Shown here in pieces: positions 34,821 to 46,730 of a DNA stretch of 64,000 bases. The DNA comes from Solanum dulcamara (Eukaryota; Streptophyta; Magnoliopsida; Solanales; Solanaceae), in assembly GCF_947179165.1 (NCBI RefSeq), contig NC_077237.1, forward strand, positions 85,908,341 to 85,972,340. The letters are read 5' to 3'. A program made the position numbers and the translations under genes. Each line of letters opens with the position of its first letter. The stretch's first letter is position 1. The notes below the pieces were generated by a model that saw only the letters and a list, made by a program, of their open reading frames with translations, did not search any database and had not been told where the DNA came from.

Positions 34821-36873
34821 TGAATTTCAAGTGCCATCCGTTTATGTGATACTGACACAAGTAGGCTTAGTTTCAGTGCTATGGAATTGAACCTATTTGC
34901 TAATGATGAGCTACACTATTTGTACTGATTAATATTCCTTGCTGAACCCTTTTGACTTTTGCATCCGGTTCATCTGGATTTATAATCTGGTGCTTCTTGC
35001 CAGATGAATATTGGTCTTAATTTTTAGCTATATCTGAAGTCTTTTTGATTTATGCTCTAATCTTTTGGTAGTGGTGATGAGCTTGTAAATTTTCTACTGT
35101 GGCTTCACAACATCATTGCTGAGCTTCCACTCTGCTGTGCAGCTTATCCTCTTAATTATCAGCCCAAACTTTTCGTGTTTGGCCTGTCTCTCCAGCTCTA
35201 ATCTTTTGGTAGTGGTGATGAGCTTGTGTATTTTCTACTGTGGCTTATCAATATTATTGCTGCGCTTCCACTCTGCCGTGCTGCTTATGCTCTTAATTAT
35301 CAGCCCAAACTGTGCGTGTTTGGCCTATCTCTCCATAAGTTGTAATGGCTTTGGTCAATCCACCAAACTACTGAAAAATGGGTTCGTTGAAGAATGCTGT
35401 ACGTAAAGAACCTAACACAACCTAGTAGGTTGAGGAATCTGGTAAGCAAGTTCCTTCAAAAAGAATTTTGGGAAATTGGTTCTTGGCATTTCTTTCTTTT
35501 GGTTATGAAAGTTCTTTACCATCGAGTGAGCCATCAAAGTCTTTTGCCTTCCATGTTGTCTGTATCACCAGTCGCCTTTCATGATATGTTAAAAATTAAG
35601 ATACTTTGCATCTTTTTATATTAGAATGAAAATTCTTCAAATCGTTTGAATTATTTTTTCGTCAAGTAAAATGGATATACTGCTGCAGCTTTGTGGCAGT
35701 TGCCGTACACTGGTAAATGTGGCCCTTATTTGAAGGACGTCGCCAGGTAGTTAGAGAAATTTTCCAATTTTAAGTCTATAAATAAGGTGACGATTGGATC
35801 ATGCAATCATCTAATCAATCATTGCAACTGTCAATCCAATCATTTCCATTTCAATTCGTCTAAACATTTCTTATTACTTTTAATTACAAGCTTTATTACA
35901 ACTTCTCTTGACCATACACTACACTTATGTTAGTTATCAGTTAAGTCCAATTCTTTTATTTAAGTTCTAACTCAACTTTCAGTATTAGGATGCTATCAAG
36001 TAGTCTAGGAATTTCTTGTTGAGAATTAGAATCTCCTTTTCTACATTAATACTCTAATAACAGTTGATAATCATTCAATGATGTTTTGAGTTATCATTTG
36101 ATTTGGGCCATCAACAATCCTATAAAATAAATTTCACTACCAACCAGAACCTGTGGCAAATTCAAAGGGAAATATTACATGTGTATACAAATCTGGTTTA
36201 TACACAAATCACCAGGGTTTTTTCTCACTGGTACTTCTATACAGAGTCGTTTAAGATAAAAGCTCTAAAGCAACACAAAATAAAACCACATATATGTCCT
36301 ATCTTTTTTCGTTTTTTTTTCTTTTTTCTTATACTTTACATTTTTTTTTAGTTTGTGAAAGAATTGTATGTTCCTAGAATTTACTTACAGAAATACCTTT
36401 CTGACCAACAAATATAGATGAATACAATTTGGTTGATGCATTCTCTATCAACCATACTGCAGCAGCATGTCTGATCTTCCACTCATAGCATGTCCGGTTC
36501 TACCAAAAGTTCTAATTTACCCCCCTGAAATTAGAATATTTTCAAAACATTAATCAGAAAACTGTGTATGATTAAGCTGCAAATGATAAATATACTTTTA
36601 TGTCACAAGCATCAGTGTCTCAACAGAAATACCTTGATTATAATTAGAAATCAAGACACATGATAAAAACATAAAGTGATTTGATTACAATTATATTATT
36701 GTTACTGTTCATGTTGTTGTTGCTATGATTTTATCATTATCATCATTTTTATTGGTTTCTGAACAAAAATTCTAATACTGGAAGTTCCTCAAAGCTGGAA
36801 ACAGAATAAACTGAATGGTAACTATAATCATACAGCTAACTATGAAGATTTGTATACTTAAAAACAGAAATAC
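34821..36873. other. Intergenic region with a tandem duplication at 35055-35334
   Basis: No gene. Two direct copies of about 140 bp lie head to tail (35055-35191, 35196-35334), each with CTTTTGGTAGTGGTGATGAG, CTTCCACTCTGC and TTAATTATCAGCCCAAAC. The ORFs across them arise from the repeat. The remainder is AT-rich spacer. Its right end is the probable 3' flank of the calmodulin-binding gene. Confidence 0.6.
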
Positions 36874-38169
36874 TCACTTGGGCTCCTGCAAGGAGATGAC
36901 AGTTTCAAAGGCACCAGCCAGTGCTTTCACTCTGTTCTTCCTTTGCTCTCTAAGCTTACTTGCAGTCTCTTCAATCACATCATTGGAGACTACAGATTCC
37001 TTCTTCCCTTGCACCACTTGACGTTGAGGTTTTGATGATGCCACAATAGTATTAGTCTTTTGCACTTCTTCACGTTCCTCTGCCATGACAGTTTCCTTTC
37101 CTTGGTTTCTTCCTTCATCTTCTTTTTTCTCTTCTTGAGTCTCATCCACTACTTTTGCGGTGTTCTCTTCAAGATGATGTTCATTGGCAATTTCTTCTGG
37201 TTCTTTAGGGTTGTTGGTGCTGGTTTCTTCAACAAGTTGCTCCTCTTCTGATTCTTCCATCTTAGTGGTTTCTTGGCTCTCCACAACTATTTCAGCATTG
37301 ATTACATTTCCATTATGCTCTTCTTGATCTTCAATGACTGAATTGTTTTCTCCCGCATCAGAAGCAGCAGCTTCACTGTTGTTAATGATCACATCACTTT
37401 CTGTATCAGTCACTGGCAATTCTTGATTATCTTCTTGCTCTGATAGTTCATCCTGAGGAATAACATCCCCAGTTGCATGGAGAGTATCAGTTATTACTGA
37501 TGCTTTAGGTGTTAAGTCATTGTGATCATTGCTCGACTTGTATATGTCGTCTTCATCAGTTTCAGCCTGAGGAATAACATCCTCCACTGCATGAGAAGAA
37601 TTAGTTATTGATGCTTTTGGTGTTGAACTATTATGACCATCTTGATCATTTCTTGTTTTGTGCATGTCATTATGACTAGTCCTGCCGGCCTCCTGTTTCT
37701 TGGAGATTGTGCTGGTGCTTGTGCTCTTCTTTGTGGTCCCTGGTCTAGAAGACATGCCAGTGCCACGTTGTTTACCAGTGGCATCCTTAGACATATGAGA
37801 TGCTCTGGATAATCTATCTGAAGGGGGTTTCTGGGAAGTTGAACTTTTGCCTGAAAACGATGAGGATGACCGAAGAATTCTCTCTTTAGGATTAGCGTTT
37901 TTTTGCAAAGTAGCAAGAGGAGGCTTATCGAATGATCTTCTTCGAGTTAGAGTAGGTTTATTGTGAATGTTGGAGTCACCTGATGAAGACATTGTAGGCT
38001 TGAGATAGTTGGGAATATTCTTGTTTGATGTGGTTGAATCTGCTCGTTTCCGCACCGGAGAGTTTGTAGTTGATGAATTGGGATTTCTCAGATGATGAGG
38101 AACGGGATGTGGAGATACCCCTCTCTTCTCCTTTCCTAGTGGAGCAGTGTCCTTTGCCCTAGTTGCCAT
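36874..38169 (-). CDS. Plant calmodulin-binding-domain protein
   Basis: One coding exon of 431 residues starting MATRAKDTAPLGKEK. A splice acceptor (TTTTGCAG at 38210-38217) lies 40 bases upstream, so the 5' UTR is split. The N-terminal half is basic and Ser/Thr-rich, with the motif IPNYLKPTMSSSGDSN characteristic of this family. The middle (about 180-370) is acidic. The last 30 residues, KLREQRKNRVKALAGAFETV then ISLQEPK, form the basic amphipathic helix of the plant CaM-binding domain (Pfam CaM_binding). It should bind Ca2+/calmodulin, probably near microtubules or in the nucleus, but the target is unknown. Stop codon and donor overlap: AAGTGAGTATTT contains a perfect GTGAGT, so alternative splicing at the C-terminus is possible. 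Confidence 0.85.
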   Translation of the reverse strand: MATRAKDTAPLGKEKRGVSPHPVPHHLRNPNSSTTNSPVRKRADSTTSNKNIPNYLKPTMSSSGDSNIHNKPTLTRRRSFDKPPLATLQKNANPKERILRSSSSFSGKSSTSQKPPSDRLSRASHMSKDATGKQRGTGMSSRPGTTKKSTSTSTISKKQEAGRTSHNDMHKTRNDQDGHNSSTPKASITNSSHAVEDVIPQAETDEDDIYKSSNDHNDLTPKASVITDTLHATGDVIPQDELSEQEDNQELPVTDTESDVIINNSEAAASDAGENNSVIEDQEEHNGNVINAEIVVESQETTKMEESEEEQLVEETSTNNPKEPEEIANEHHLEENTAKVVDETQEEKKEDEGRNQGKETVMAEEREEVQKTNTIVASSKPQRQVVQGKKESVVSNDVIEETASKLREQRKNRVKALAGAFETVISLQEPK

Positions 38170-38209
38170 TATATCCTTTGGCTTAACAAGATTTTGAGCT
38201 TGTATTTTT

Positions 38210-39240
38210 CTGCAAAAGAGTAGTAATAAGTTTGTCATGAAAAAGTCACCAAATGAACTTTTGACACAGGCTCCTACATGCATTATACTTTTAATATTTG
38301 CCATCATTGAATTCAATGAAAGGCAAATGCATGCACTATTGAATATCTTAAACCAATTTCTACACAAATTGGAAATAGTGATCCCAGAAACAATCTTGTG
38401 TTCCTCCTTTTAACCCTTTCTTTTGTAACTATGGTGTACGGTTCAGCCTGCGCGTACCTTGACTAATTTCAAGGGGTACGTTCCACCTTCTACCAGCAAC
38501 ATGTATCACGTATTAAGTAATTCTATCCACCAATGCTAGGACAGATGGGGGAGAAATCACCTAATCTTACCCCCTCCCTGTCAATGACCTGCCAACCAAA
38601 AGCTTTTTGTACAATTTTATTGCTCATAATTGAGAAACAACAACCAAATATGCAAGAACAATTTTTAAGGAATACTTTCAAGGGAAATTGAAAACCCCAA
38701 AAAAACAAAACAATAACTATAACTTTGGGCATTCACAATTTAATGCAATACAAGGAAAATGCACATATTGAAATGGGAGCTTTAAAACAATGGTAAAATT
38801 GTCTCCATGAAAACAACGACTAATACTTGCATTAGATGCTGCCCTTTCTTGAACCTTGCATGAACGCAAAATGCTTTGTGCACCGACTGAAAATGCACAT
38901 ATTCAACAAAAGAAAATACAAAAAAAGAGAAATTAATAGCACCTTTTTAATCAAAATTGATGATCCATGGCCTTCACTATATTATTAGATAGATGATTGA
39001 TAAGGAAAGAAACTTAAAAGAGAATTATGAAGAAAAGAGTTAAAATAAGTAGGAAAGAAAAGAAAAAAAGAGGGTGAAGATATAGGGAGATTGACGAATT
39101 TGGAAAGAGTTATTTTTGGGAGTTTGGTTGTTATATTAAGTACGAAAATTATGGATAACCCAAGGTTGTGGAAGCACATAAACACAAAGATGTGATTATC
39201 ATTACAGCTCATAGGAAATTATTAAATATTATATTATTAA
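38210..39240 (-). other. Upstream intron/leader region of the calmodulin-binding gene
   Basis: Begins with the 5' UTR intron's acceptor on the minus strand. A leader exon probably lies in 38400-39200, but I could not locate its donor with confidence. There is a purine-rich stretch on the plus strand at 38995-39080. No protein-coding signal. Confidence 0.4.
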
Positions 39241-40410
39241 TTTGGCTATTTCACAAAAGGAATATATGTCACAATTTTATTCGTTAGGCTGTATGAATAT
39301 TCTTTTTTTAGTTTGATAATATAATCTTTTTAATTAGTAATGGGCAGCACAACATAGTATAGTGCTCTGCCTGCACTTTCTCTCACTTCATTATCTAATT
39401 TTTATGTATTAATTTGTCAACAACGATTGAGACTAGAGGCGTCTAATTCAAATTTGTGTGTCGAATTAAATTTGGATGGATCAAAATGAATTGAGTTAGT
39501 AAATAGCATATTAATATTAGTAAATTACACCAAATGATCTTGAGGTGGCTTTTTGCTTATTTGTATCGGCGAAATTAAAATTTTTACTAAGAAAATTGAA
39601 ATATAAAGAAGTAAATATATTAAGAATCTAAGAAGATTCAATATTTATAATTTATAAATTAAATATAATTTTAATTTTAATATATATAGAATTTTTCAAT
39701 AAAAATGATTCAAATGAATATCTTATGACACTTTAGTTCCGACCTTGCTTGTTTGATCATAGCATATTATATTTCACATTTCTAGAAAACTAATCAATAG
39801 TTAAAGTCAAATTAGATGGTAATAAATTATTATTTTCTAAAAATGAAACTTAAGAATAGAAAAAAAAAAACTAAAAAGTCACACCAATGTAAGGATGACT
39901 AGCCAAAGAAGGGGCAATATAATTAGCTAATCTATATACATAGTATTAATTTTTATGTGGCGATATAATTTTTCGATGAATGGTTCTTTAAGTCTTAAGG
40001 TACCACTTTTGAGTCTATATAGCTACGTCATTGGGATGAGGGGGAGATGGTGGTGTCTGACCAGCTTGTACACATGAATATTTCATTGGATAACGACTAT
40101 CTTGAACGAGCACAAGTATCGAATGCGAAAATTAGTCAGATATAAAGAAATCACATCGTATTTCAGATATAAAGAAATCACGTAGTATTTTTTTGTTTTT
40201 GCTGTGATTTATTTTTTCTCAATTATCTCAAAGAAAATTACACGATGATCCTTGGGCTAGAATAATTTTGGGAATTTATTGGCTAAGCCCAATGCAACCA
40301 GTTGGGAATTTTAGGAGCCCAACACCTGTTGGGCTAAGCTCAATGCAACAAGAACTTGAACCGAATAAATTAGGTCAAATAACACAAATTCCACTAGTTT
40401 AGGACAAAAT
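39241..40410. other. AT-rich spacer
   Basis: No gene or recognised element. 40255-40370 contains repeated GCCCAATGCAACMAG-like sequence (TTGGCTAAGCCCAATGC and GGGCTAAGCTCAATGC). Confidence 0.4.
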
Positions 40411-40439
40411 TACTTTTCTTCATGCGAGTTTCCAATATT

Positions 40440-40800
40440 AGAATTTGGACTTCGGGTAGATGTATCTGGCGTATCCAGATACATGTATCTCAAATACATA
40501 AGGTCAAATTTAAGTGTAATTTGTTCTAGATACACTATATCCCTGTGGATAAACATATATATGACTCTCTCGCTTGCCTCTCTTCCTCTCTGGCTTGCCT
40601 CTCTCCCTTTGTATCTATATTTCAAATTGTATTTGGTATCCCAGATATATGTATGTAGTGTGATTCGCATTAATCCGGGATACACAGACTCTCTTACTCG
40701 CCTCCCTCCTATCTTGCTTGCCTCTCTCGCTATAATTTTGTATTTCAGAATGTATCTGGTAGCAAAACTGTATATATATGGGTGTATCTGACTTGAAATT
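40440..40800. repeat. Dimeric TE-like block with TGTATCTGG and GCCTCTCT motifs
   Basis: Two related units of about 180 bp follow each other (40466-40645 and 40646-40795). Each holds a TATCTGG/ATCCCAGATA block, a GACTCTCTCGCTTGCCTCTC stretch and TTGTATTTCARAATGTAT. The CT-rich blocks GCCTCTCT... recur three times. This resembles a common Solanum repeat. The frames through it are chance. Confidence 0.65.
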
Positions 40801-41930
40801 TTGTATGAAATTATTAATTAGTGAGACCATATGTAATTTTTTCAAACTATCGAGAGAATTAGTAAATTTGGTAGGAATGTTTGTGTAACTAGGTAGTTTT
40901 TTTCAATAAATTAATACATTATTTGCTTTTTGATTTCTTTTCCTTATGGCTAATAACTGAATAAATCATGCAAGAATTTATGTATTGTTTTATACAAAAT
41001 AAAACATGAAATAAGAGTATAAGTGTTAGTATAACTCTCATGTGGTACACAATTTTATATTTCGTTTAAAAAGTATAGATCCATTTTTAATTATACTATG
41101 TATATCGATTTATAATACAACAAATCAAAGCTTCAACAAAATATAATTCTTACATTGTAATTTTTACTAATCTCGATATAACTAGTCTCTTATAAAACAA
41201 TCCTTTAGAACATTAACTTATAACAAACAAATCCTTACAATGATATGAATTAGATTTGTTAGCACATTTTCTTTCTATTAATTATAATTATATATGAACC
41301 TTTTGACTTAAATTTTTAAGTGGTAGAAACTTAGGGGCTTGACAACTTGTGCAAGCATACAAATCCAATAACCAACGTTCAACAACACATTACTAGTATT
41401 TATTATTTAGTAGTGTATATTCGATTGTAAATATACGTAATTATATTCAAATCGAAAAATCATATTATTTTATAATTGAATTTGTAAACCAAATTTGAAT
41501 TGTATTATCTGAATGTCTTGGAATCGATTCAAAAATTCTGGTTGAACCAATTTGTGTACATGCCTAATCTTGTGTTTGTATCTTATTGCTATTAATAATA
41601 TCAACAATTATCAATTAAGTTTTCCTTTTTAAAAAAGAAAAGTCCCCACCAAATGCTGGCTTTTATGCTTTTTATTAATTATTATTAAGGCTGTATTAGT
41701 TATTGATTGTTATTTGTTCCCTTCTTTTTTTAAATAAAGCAGGTGTGTCCCAATTTGTTTGTCCCATTAATGGGCCTATATTCACGGACTATAATCTCTC
41801 AATTTTTGATACACATAATAATAAGGGAAAATTATACCTAATTATGAAACTATTTATCCAAATTGAATTCAACCCAAATTATTTATCCTTAATAGATTCA
41901 TGACCTAAACTATTTATACTCTTTTCCCAC
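40801..41930. other. AT-rich spacer
   Basis: No gene, RNA or element recognised. Confidence 0.4.
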
Positions 41931-41964
41931 TTTTCCCCTTTTAATTTAGCGCATGATGTCATGC

Positions 41965-42250
41965 TGATGTATACTCTGATGGTATCAGGCAGTTTCGATG
42001 AAACACTGTCTCTTCCTTCTTGATACCATCAGAGTATATATATACTCTCATGTTATCAAACATGTATTTATGTCAGTGCCCCTTCCCTTGTTCCTTTTTG
42101 ATACCATCAGAGTATATTATACTTTGATGATATCAAGCAATTTCTTCTTGATACTAATATACTCTGATGGTATAAAGAAGGAAGAAACAGTGTTTTAGCG
42201 AAACTGCTTGATACCATCAGAGTATATTATATACTCTCATGGTATCAAAT
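41965..42250. repeat. Compound inverted repeat of TGATACCATCAGAGTATA units
   Basis: TACTCTGATGGTATCA or its complement occurs about eight times in about 285 bp, and adjacent pairs form perfect hairpins (for example at 42030-42055 and 42100-42125). The outer arms also pair: CAGTTTCGATGAAACACTG with CTTCCTTCTTG on the left is inverted as AAGAAGGAAGAAACAGTG and AGCGAAACTG on the right. The whole block can therefore fold into one long hairpin. It is probably a foldback MITE with nested copies. Confidence 0.75.
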
Positions 42251-42965
42251 GTGCGAGATAGTTAAAAACAAGGGGTATGAAAATAATGAGGTATCCAATG
42301 GTAAATTATTTCCTTTTTTGGGTATAACAATAATTATCCATAATAATTATTATTTTAAAAAAATGTTTAATAAGATTATTATTTAGAAAAGTGAAAATAT
42401 AACATTTAGAAAACAAAAAAGTATAATTCGGATTAGAATATATGATAAAAATTTTGAGAAAATAGTTTCCTCTGTACCAATTCAAACACACCCTAAACTA
42501 CAACAAGAGGGACCCTTACCTCATGAATATAGAGAAAGAGAATCGAAAAACTGTTTTTGAAAGATTTTCCGTCTCAGGTAACATATACAATATCCAACAA
42601 AAAATGCAGGACCCATTTTTGGAGACGATACTTTCAGTAGGATTTATGTCATATTTAGGGACTCAAATCAAAGACTTGTGCTTAAGAATGGAGGAATTCG
42701 AACCATAGTTTTATAAAATTTATTTATTCGAAAAAGTGGAAAAGAAAAATGAACAAATTACAAAAACTCGACCTAATGATATATTCCTTGTGACTTGCAC
42801 GAAGAAGATCACGAGAATCAAAAGAGAAAGAAATTAAAAAAAAAAGGAGGTGACATCCATAATTCTATGAGACAATTCTCATTATTTAACATTGGGAAAG
42901 AGCAAAAATAAAATATTATTGAAATTTAATAAAGACATTTAAAAAGTTTAATAAACAAATTTGAC
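42251..42965. other. AT-rich spacer
   Basis: No gene or element supported. Confidence 0.4.
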
Positions 42966-43100
42966 GAGTATCATGGTGCAATGGATATGATATTTTCATC
43001 TTTTATCAGAAGTTACAAATTCGAGTTTTTGATATGAATTCTTTTTTTAAAGTCTTATTCAGCATTATGAATACGAAATATCGAATTAAAAGAATAATAT
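42966..43100 (+). mobile_element. Degenerate SINE remnant
   Basis: TCATGGTGCAATGGATATGA (A-box region) followed by AAGTTACAAATTCGAGTTTT (B-box region) and CAGCATTATGAATACGAA, in the SINE order found at 45334 and 16832. Much decayed. Confidence 0.5.
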
Positions 43101-43819
43101 AATAAAGAAAATATTTCATCAAAATCAGTCTCACAATATCTCTAACAACAAGAAGCTAACTCTATATTTTATTTCTAAATGTTCCCCATCTCAACATCAA
43201 CAGTTAGACATTAATAAGTGGAATTGCATTTCTAAGATCTTTAATTATAATAGTCACTTTGAACAAGAATTACATCATTTTGCTTCTCAACCATACCACT
43301 AAGGGGTTTTCAAAAACAATGAAAGTCAAATAAATAATGGGGCTAAAATATATTAATATTATACACATACAATGGATCACAAAGTAATTTATTATATTAT
43401 GGATTTTTAATTAATATACATTAGTAGATAGATTATCATGTATTTTAACCAATTATGGCATGTTAATTTTAATATTCTTCAAGTTGTTAATTTCACTTGA
43501 TATGAATAGTTACTTATAATTATTATTTAGGTGATTTGATAGTGTAAAAATTTATTTATAGTGTCAGCATATAAATTAAAAGTTAAAATTATCTTGTCAT
43601 TTCCTAGTTGCTGTATAACCATAATGCATGAAAAGACTTTTTTTTTCACCAATTAAGAGATTTCGAATTCTCGATTTCTGAGTATGAAAAAAAAATTGTT
43701 TAAAAAAGCATTTTTTTCCTTAAATAGATTTTACACGACACAAATTCAAATATCAAAATTTTAATACAAATATCGAACACTAAATTAAAAAATAAAAAAT
43801 AAAAACTTTTTTTCCCATA

Positions 43820-43925
43820 ATGTCTTTTTTTTATTTTTCACCCAATATTTAATATTTATGTTGAGATCCGGCTGAATTTGAATTCTCAAACCTTTATCAT
43901 AACCCCCTTGAACATTTGTCCCTTA
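43820..43925 (-). mobile_element. Degenerate antisense SINE remnant
   Basis: TTTTTCACCCAATATTTAATATT, GAGATCCGGCTGAATTTG and TTCTCAAACC read, on the minus strand, as the body and tail of the same SINE family. The head is missing. Confidence 0.4.
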
Positions 43926-44373
43926 AAATCTATTATAAATTGTTTTTCCTTTTGACTCTTAAGAATAAAAACATACCCTCGTGACAATGCTCTTAGATTT
44001 CTCTAGAAAATATGATGAATCCACTTGTTTTAAATTTTAGTGGATAACTTAATAAATAAATAAAAATACACATGTTGAGTCTTTCAAGATTGAAGGAAAA
44101 TAATACTTACAAAAAAATTATAACTTAAGAACAATGAATCAAAATTGAAGAAGATGTTTGCGTTTACTGTGCATTTTTATTGTGGCAAAAGTATTAGGTT
44201 TCGATGAATGCAATATTTGAATAAATTGTATTCTTTTTTATAGTTATATTATACTACATATTATAATTTAAAAACTAAGCTTATAATATTACGAGAAAAA
44301 AAAATACGATATCTGGCAGAGTTATTTATATAATAAAAAAGGAAGATAATCGAACAATAAATAACGATAGGAT

Positions 44374-44394
44374 TGGGGGGTGGGGGTGGGGGTG
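44374..44394 (+). other. G-run with quadruplex potential
   Basis: GGGGGGTGGGGGTGGGGGTGG interrupts otherwise AT-rich DNA. Three runs of five or more G separated by single T suit a G-quadruplex, though the fourth run has only two G. Confidence 0.5.
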
Positions 44395-45333
44395 GAATAA
44401 GGTAACGATATGATGAGGGGGTAAATAAGGTAATGAGGTAATTATATTTGGGTTTGACTATAGATTTTAGATTAAATTCTAAAAAAAAAATATCTTTAAA
44501 TATTTGTTTGGTCATGAAATATGATCAGATTTCAAGTATTTTTAAGTTTCCAAAAATTAACTCATATCAGCTCAGCTTTTGTGTTTTTAGGACTTTCACT
44601 TACAAAAGTTCAAATATTTTTAAGTTATAAAATATTAATGCACGGCTAAATTTAGTCATTTTAAAAATTTAAGACAAAATTAATGATTTTTCTCATTTTA
44701 TTCTTAGAGTAAAAATTTAACAAAGAAATACCGCATCTTAATACATAAATGAGGGTAAAATAATGAAAAAATCTTCCTAATTATTAATATTTTTAAGAAA
44801 TGTGTAAAAGAGAAACACGACAGATAATTTGAGACGGGAGAGTACCAAACATGGATTTTGAATTTGAAGTATCTAACAGTATTACTTTATGTATCAAATA
44901 AAAACCAGCTAATTGTAACTTTTTTGAACTCAAAGTATTTTCTGTCAATAACAAGTGGAATTGCTAATTATTTGAAAAATGATGTAATTTAGGTGTCTTA
45001 ATCTTCAACCATATAATACCACTAAGACATATGTGCTAATTATTAGATCCACAATTAATATGATGGTCTAAATTATGTGTCATTGCTTAGTTGCCTAATT
45101 AAAGTGCATCAATACCTCCCAATTTATCCTCTAATCTTGATTATTGTTAGGTCATTAAGATTTAAGGGTGTGTTTAGTATGAAGAAAAATATTTTTTACG
45201 GATAATATTTTCCTAGAAAATAATAAGTCTATTTAATATTTTACTAGTTGCAATGCATTTTTCACTTATATAGTTGACTTTTTTTCATCCGCCAAAATTA
45301 TATTTAAGACCTAAAACTAGCTTGACTTGCACC
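44395..45333. other. AT-rich spacer
   Basis: No gene recognised. Confidence 0.4.
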
Positions 45334-45552
45334 TATCAAAGAATGTGGTGCAATGGATGAGGTTGTTTATCTCTTAATTAGAGATTTCGAAGTTCGAGTC
45401 CTGGGTATGAAAAAATCTTTGATAGAGAGCGCTAACACCCCCACCCCCAGAATATAGTCCTATAGTACTATCTGGCGTGCATTTAAATTAGTCGAATTTC
45501 AATGCGGATATCAGACACCAGATGAAAAATCTCCAAAAGAAAAAGGGAAAAA
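45334..45552 (+). mobile_element. tRNA-derived SINE (SolS-like), with target duplication
   Basis: AATGTGGTGCAATGGATGA (A box) and GAAGTTCGAGTCCTGGG (B box) lead a 219-bp unit ending ATCAGACACCAGATGAAAAA. The 11-bp TGACTTGCACC lies directly before (45323-45333) and after (45553-45563), a perfect target duplication showing insertion by target-primed reverse transcription. Related to the SINE at 16832. Confidence 0.9.
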
Positions 45553-46475
45553 TGACTTGCACCAATATAGTGAGGTCTATAAGATAGCCCCAACTTTACT
45601 TCATGGTTACAAATAACACCCTCATTAATTAATTAATCACGTATGGATAAAGGCAAAAAGATAAGATAAAAGGGTAACTACTATTGGATTGTATTTTTTG
45701 CTTAATAGATTGATTGATAAAATTTATTGGCTTCAATTAATTTGAATATACATTAAAAAAGCTTATTAAGGAGGTAAAAACTCCGTACGAAAAATTTTTC
45801 ATGCCAAAATTCGAATTCAAAACCTCCCAAACTAACGACGAAAGAAATAAAGTTAGATAAAGAAAATGAAAATTTTATGTATATTTTTTGTATTGGGTTA
45901 TTGTGGTCAATTAACCAACAATATAGGTGGGTCCATAGGATAGTTCGTGTACACAAGTCTTTATGTTAATCTATAATCCATTCGTGTTCCACCTAAATCA
46001 CAATTATTTGAAGGATTAAGTTGCTATAATATATATATAAAAGTTGGCCTGAAAAAAATAATTAAGTTGCTATAATAAATTAAATTATATTAATAACAAA
46101 AAGACAATCTTTACTGTATACAACAATAATATATTCATAATCATATAAGCATCTGAAATGGTAAAATATAAGCATATTTTATCCCTACTTGTATATAATG
46201 CTCATAAAAAGTGTACGTTTTAACTTATTTTATCTTGTTATAATATTAATATACTTAATCATAACTCTTTAAATATTTTCTCAATCACAGCCATAAAGAA
46301 GGAACAATATATATAATTAATGATTGCTTTTTTTTTTTTTTTACAAATAAAAATACACAAAAAATAAATGGTTACAGCCTTTATGAATTCCCCACGAACT
46401 CAAATGATTGTATCACTACCTTATTTTATTCTAAAAAATGATTAATTATAGTACAATACTCTTCATTAACAAATA

Positions 46476-46730
46476 CTCCCTCCGTCTATTTTAAACTTTG
46501 CATACCTTTAAAAAATAACGATTAATATGAATAGATTATCATAATATTTATATGTATTGATGTATAGTCTTAGGTCTTGAAAAAAACTTTGAATAATTAA
46601 TACTTAATGTTGAGGATTAAATAAATTATTTTACTTTTGTTTATTTTTAATATATTAGAAGTGAAAAGTAAAAATAAAATCTATTTTTAAAATGATGAAC
46701 AAGTAAAAATTTTATCCAATATAATAGATA
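46476..46730. mobile_element. Stowaway-like MITE, right end uncertain
   Basis: Starts TACTCCCTCCGTCTATTTTAAA, the family's left end. A degenerate right end lies near AAGTAAAAATTTTATCC. Non-coding. Confidence 0.5.

Noticed and set aside
35116..35406. 96-codon ORF downstream of PTRHD1
   Set aside because: It is created by the 140-bp tandem duplication, has no domain and no splice context.
40410..40845. Opposed open frames on both strands
   Set aside because: Both lie in a dispersed dimeric repeat with low-complexity CT blocks.
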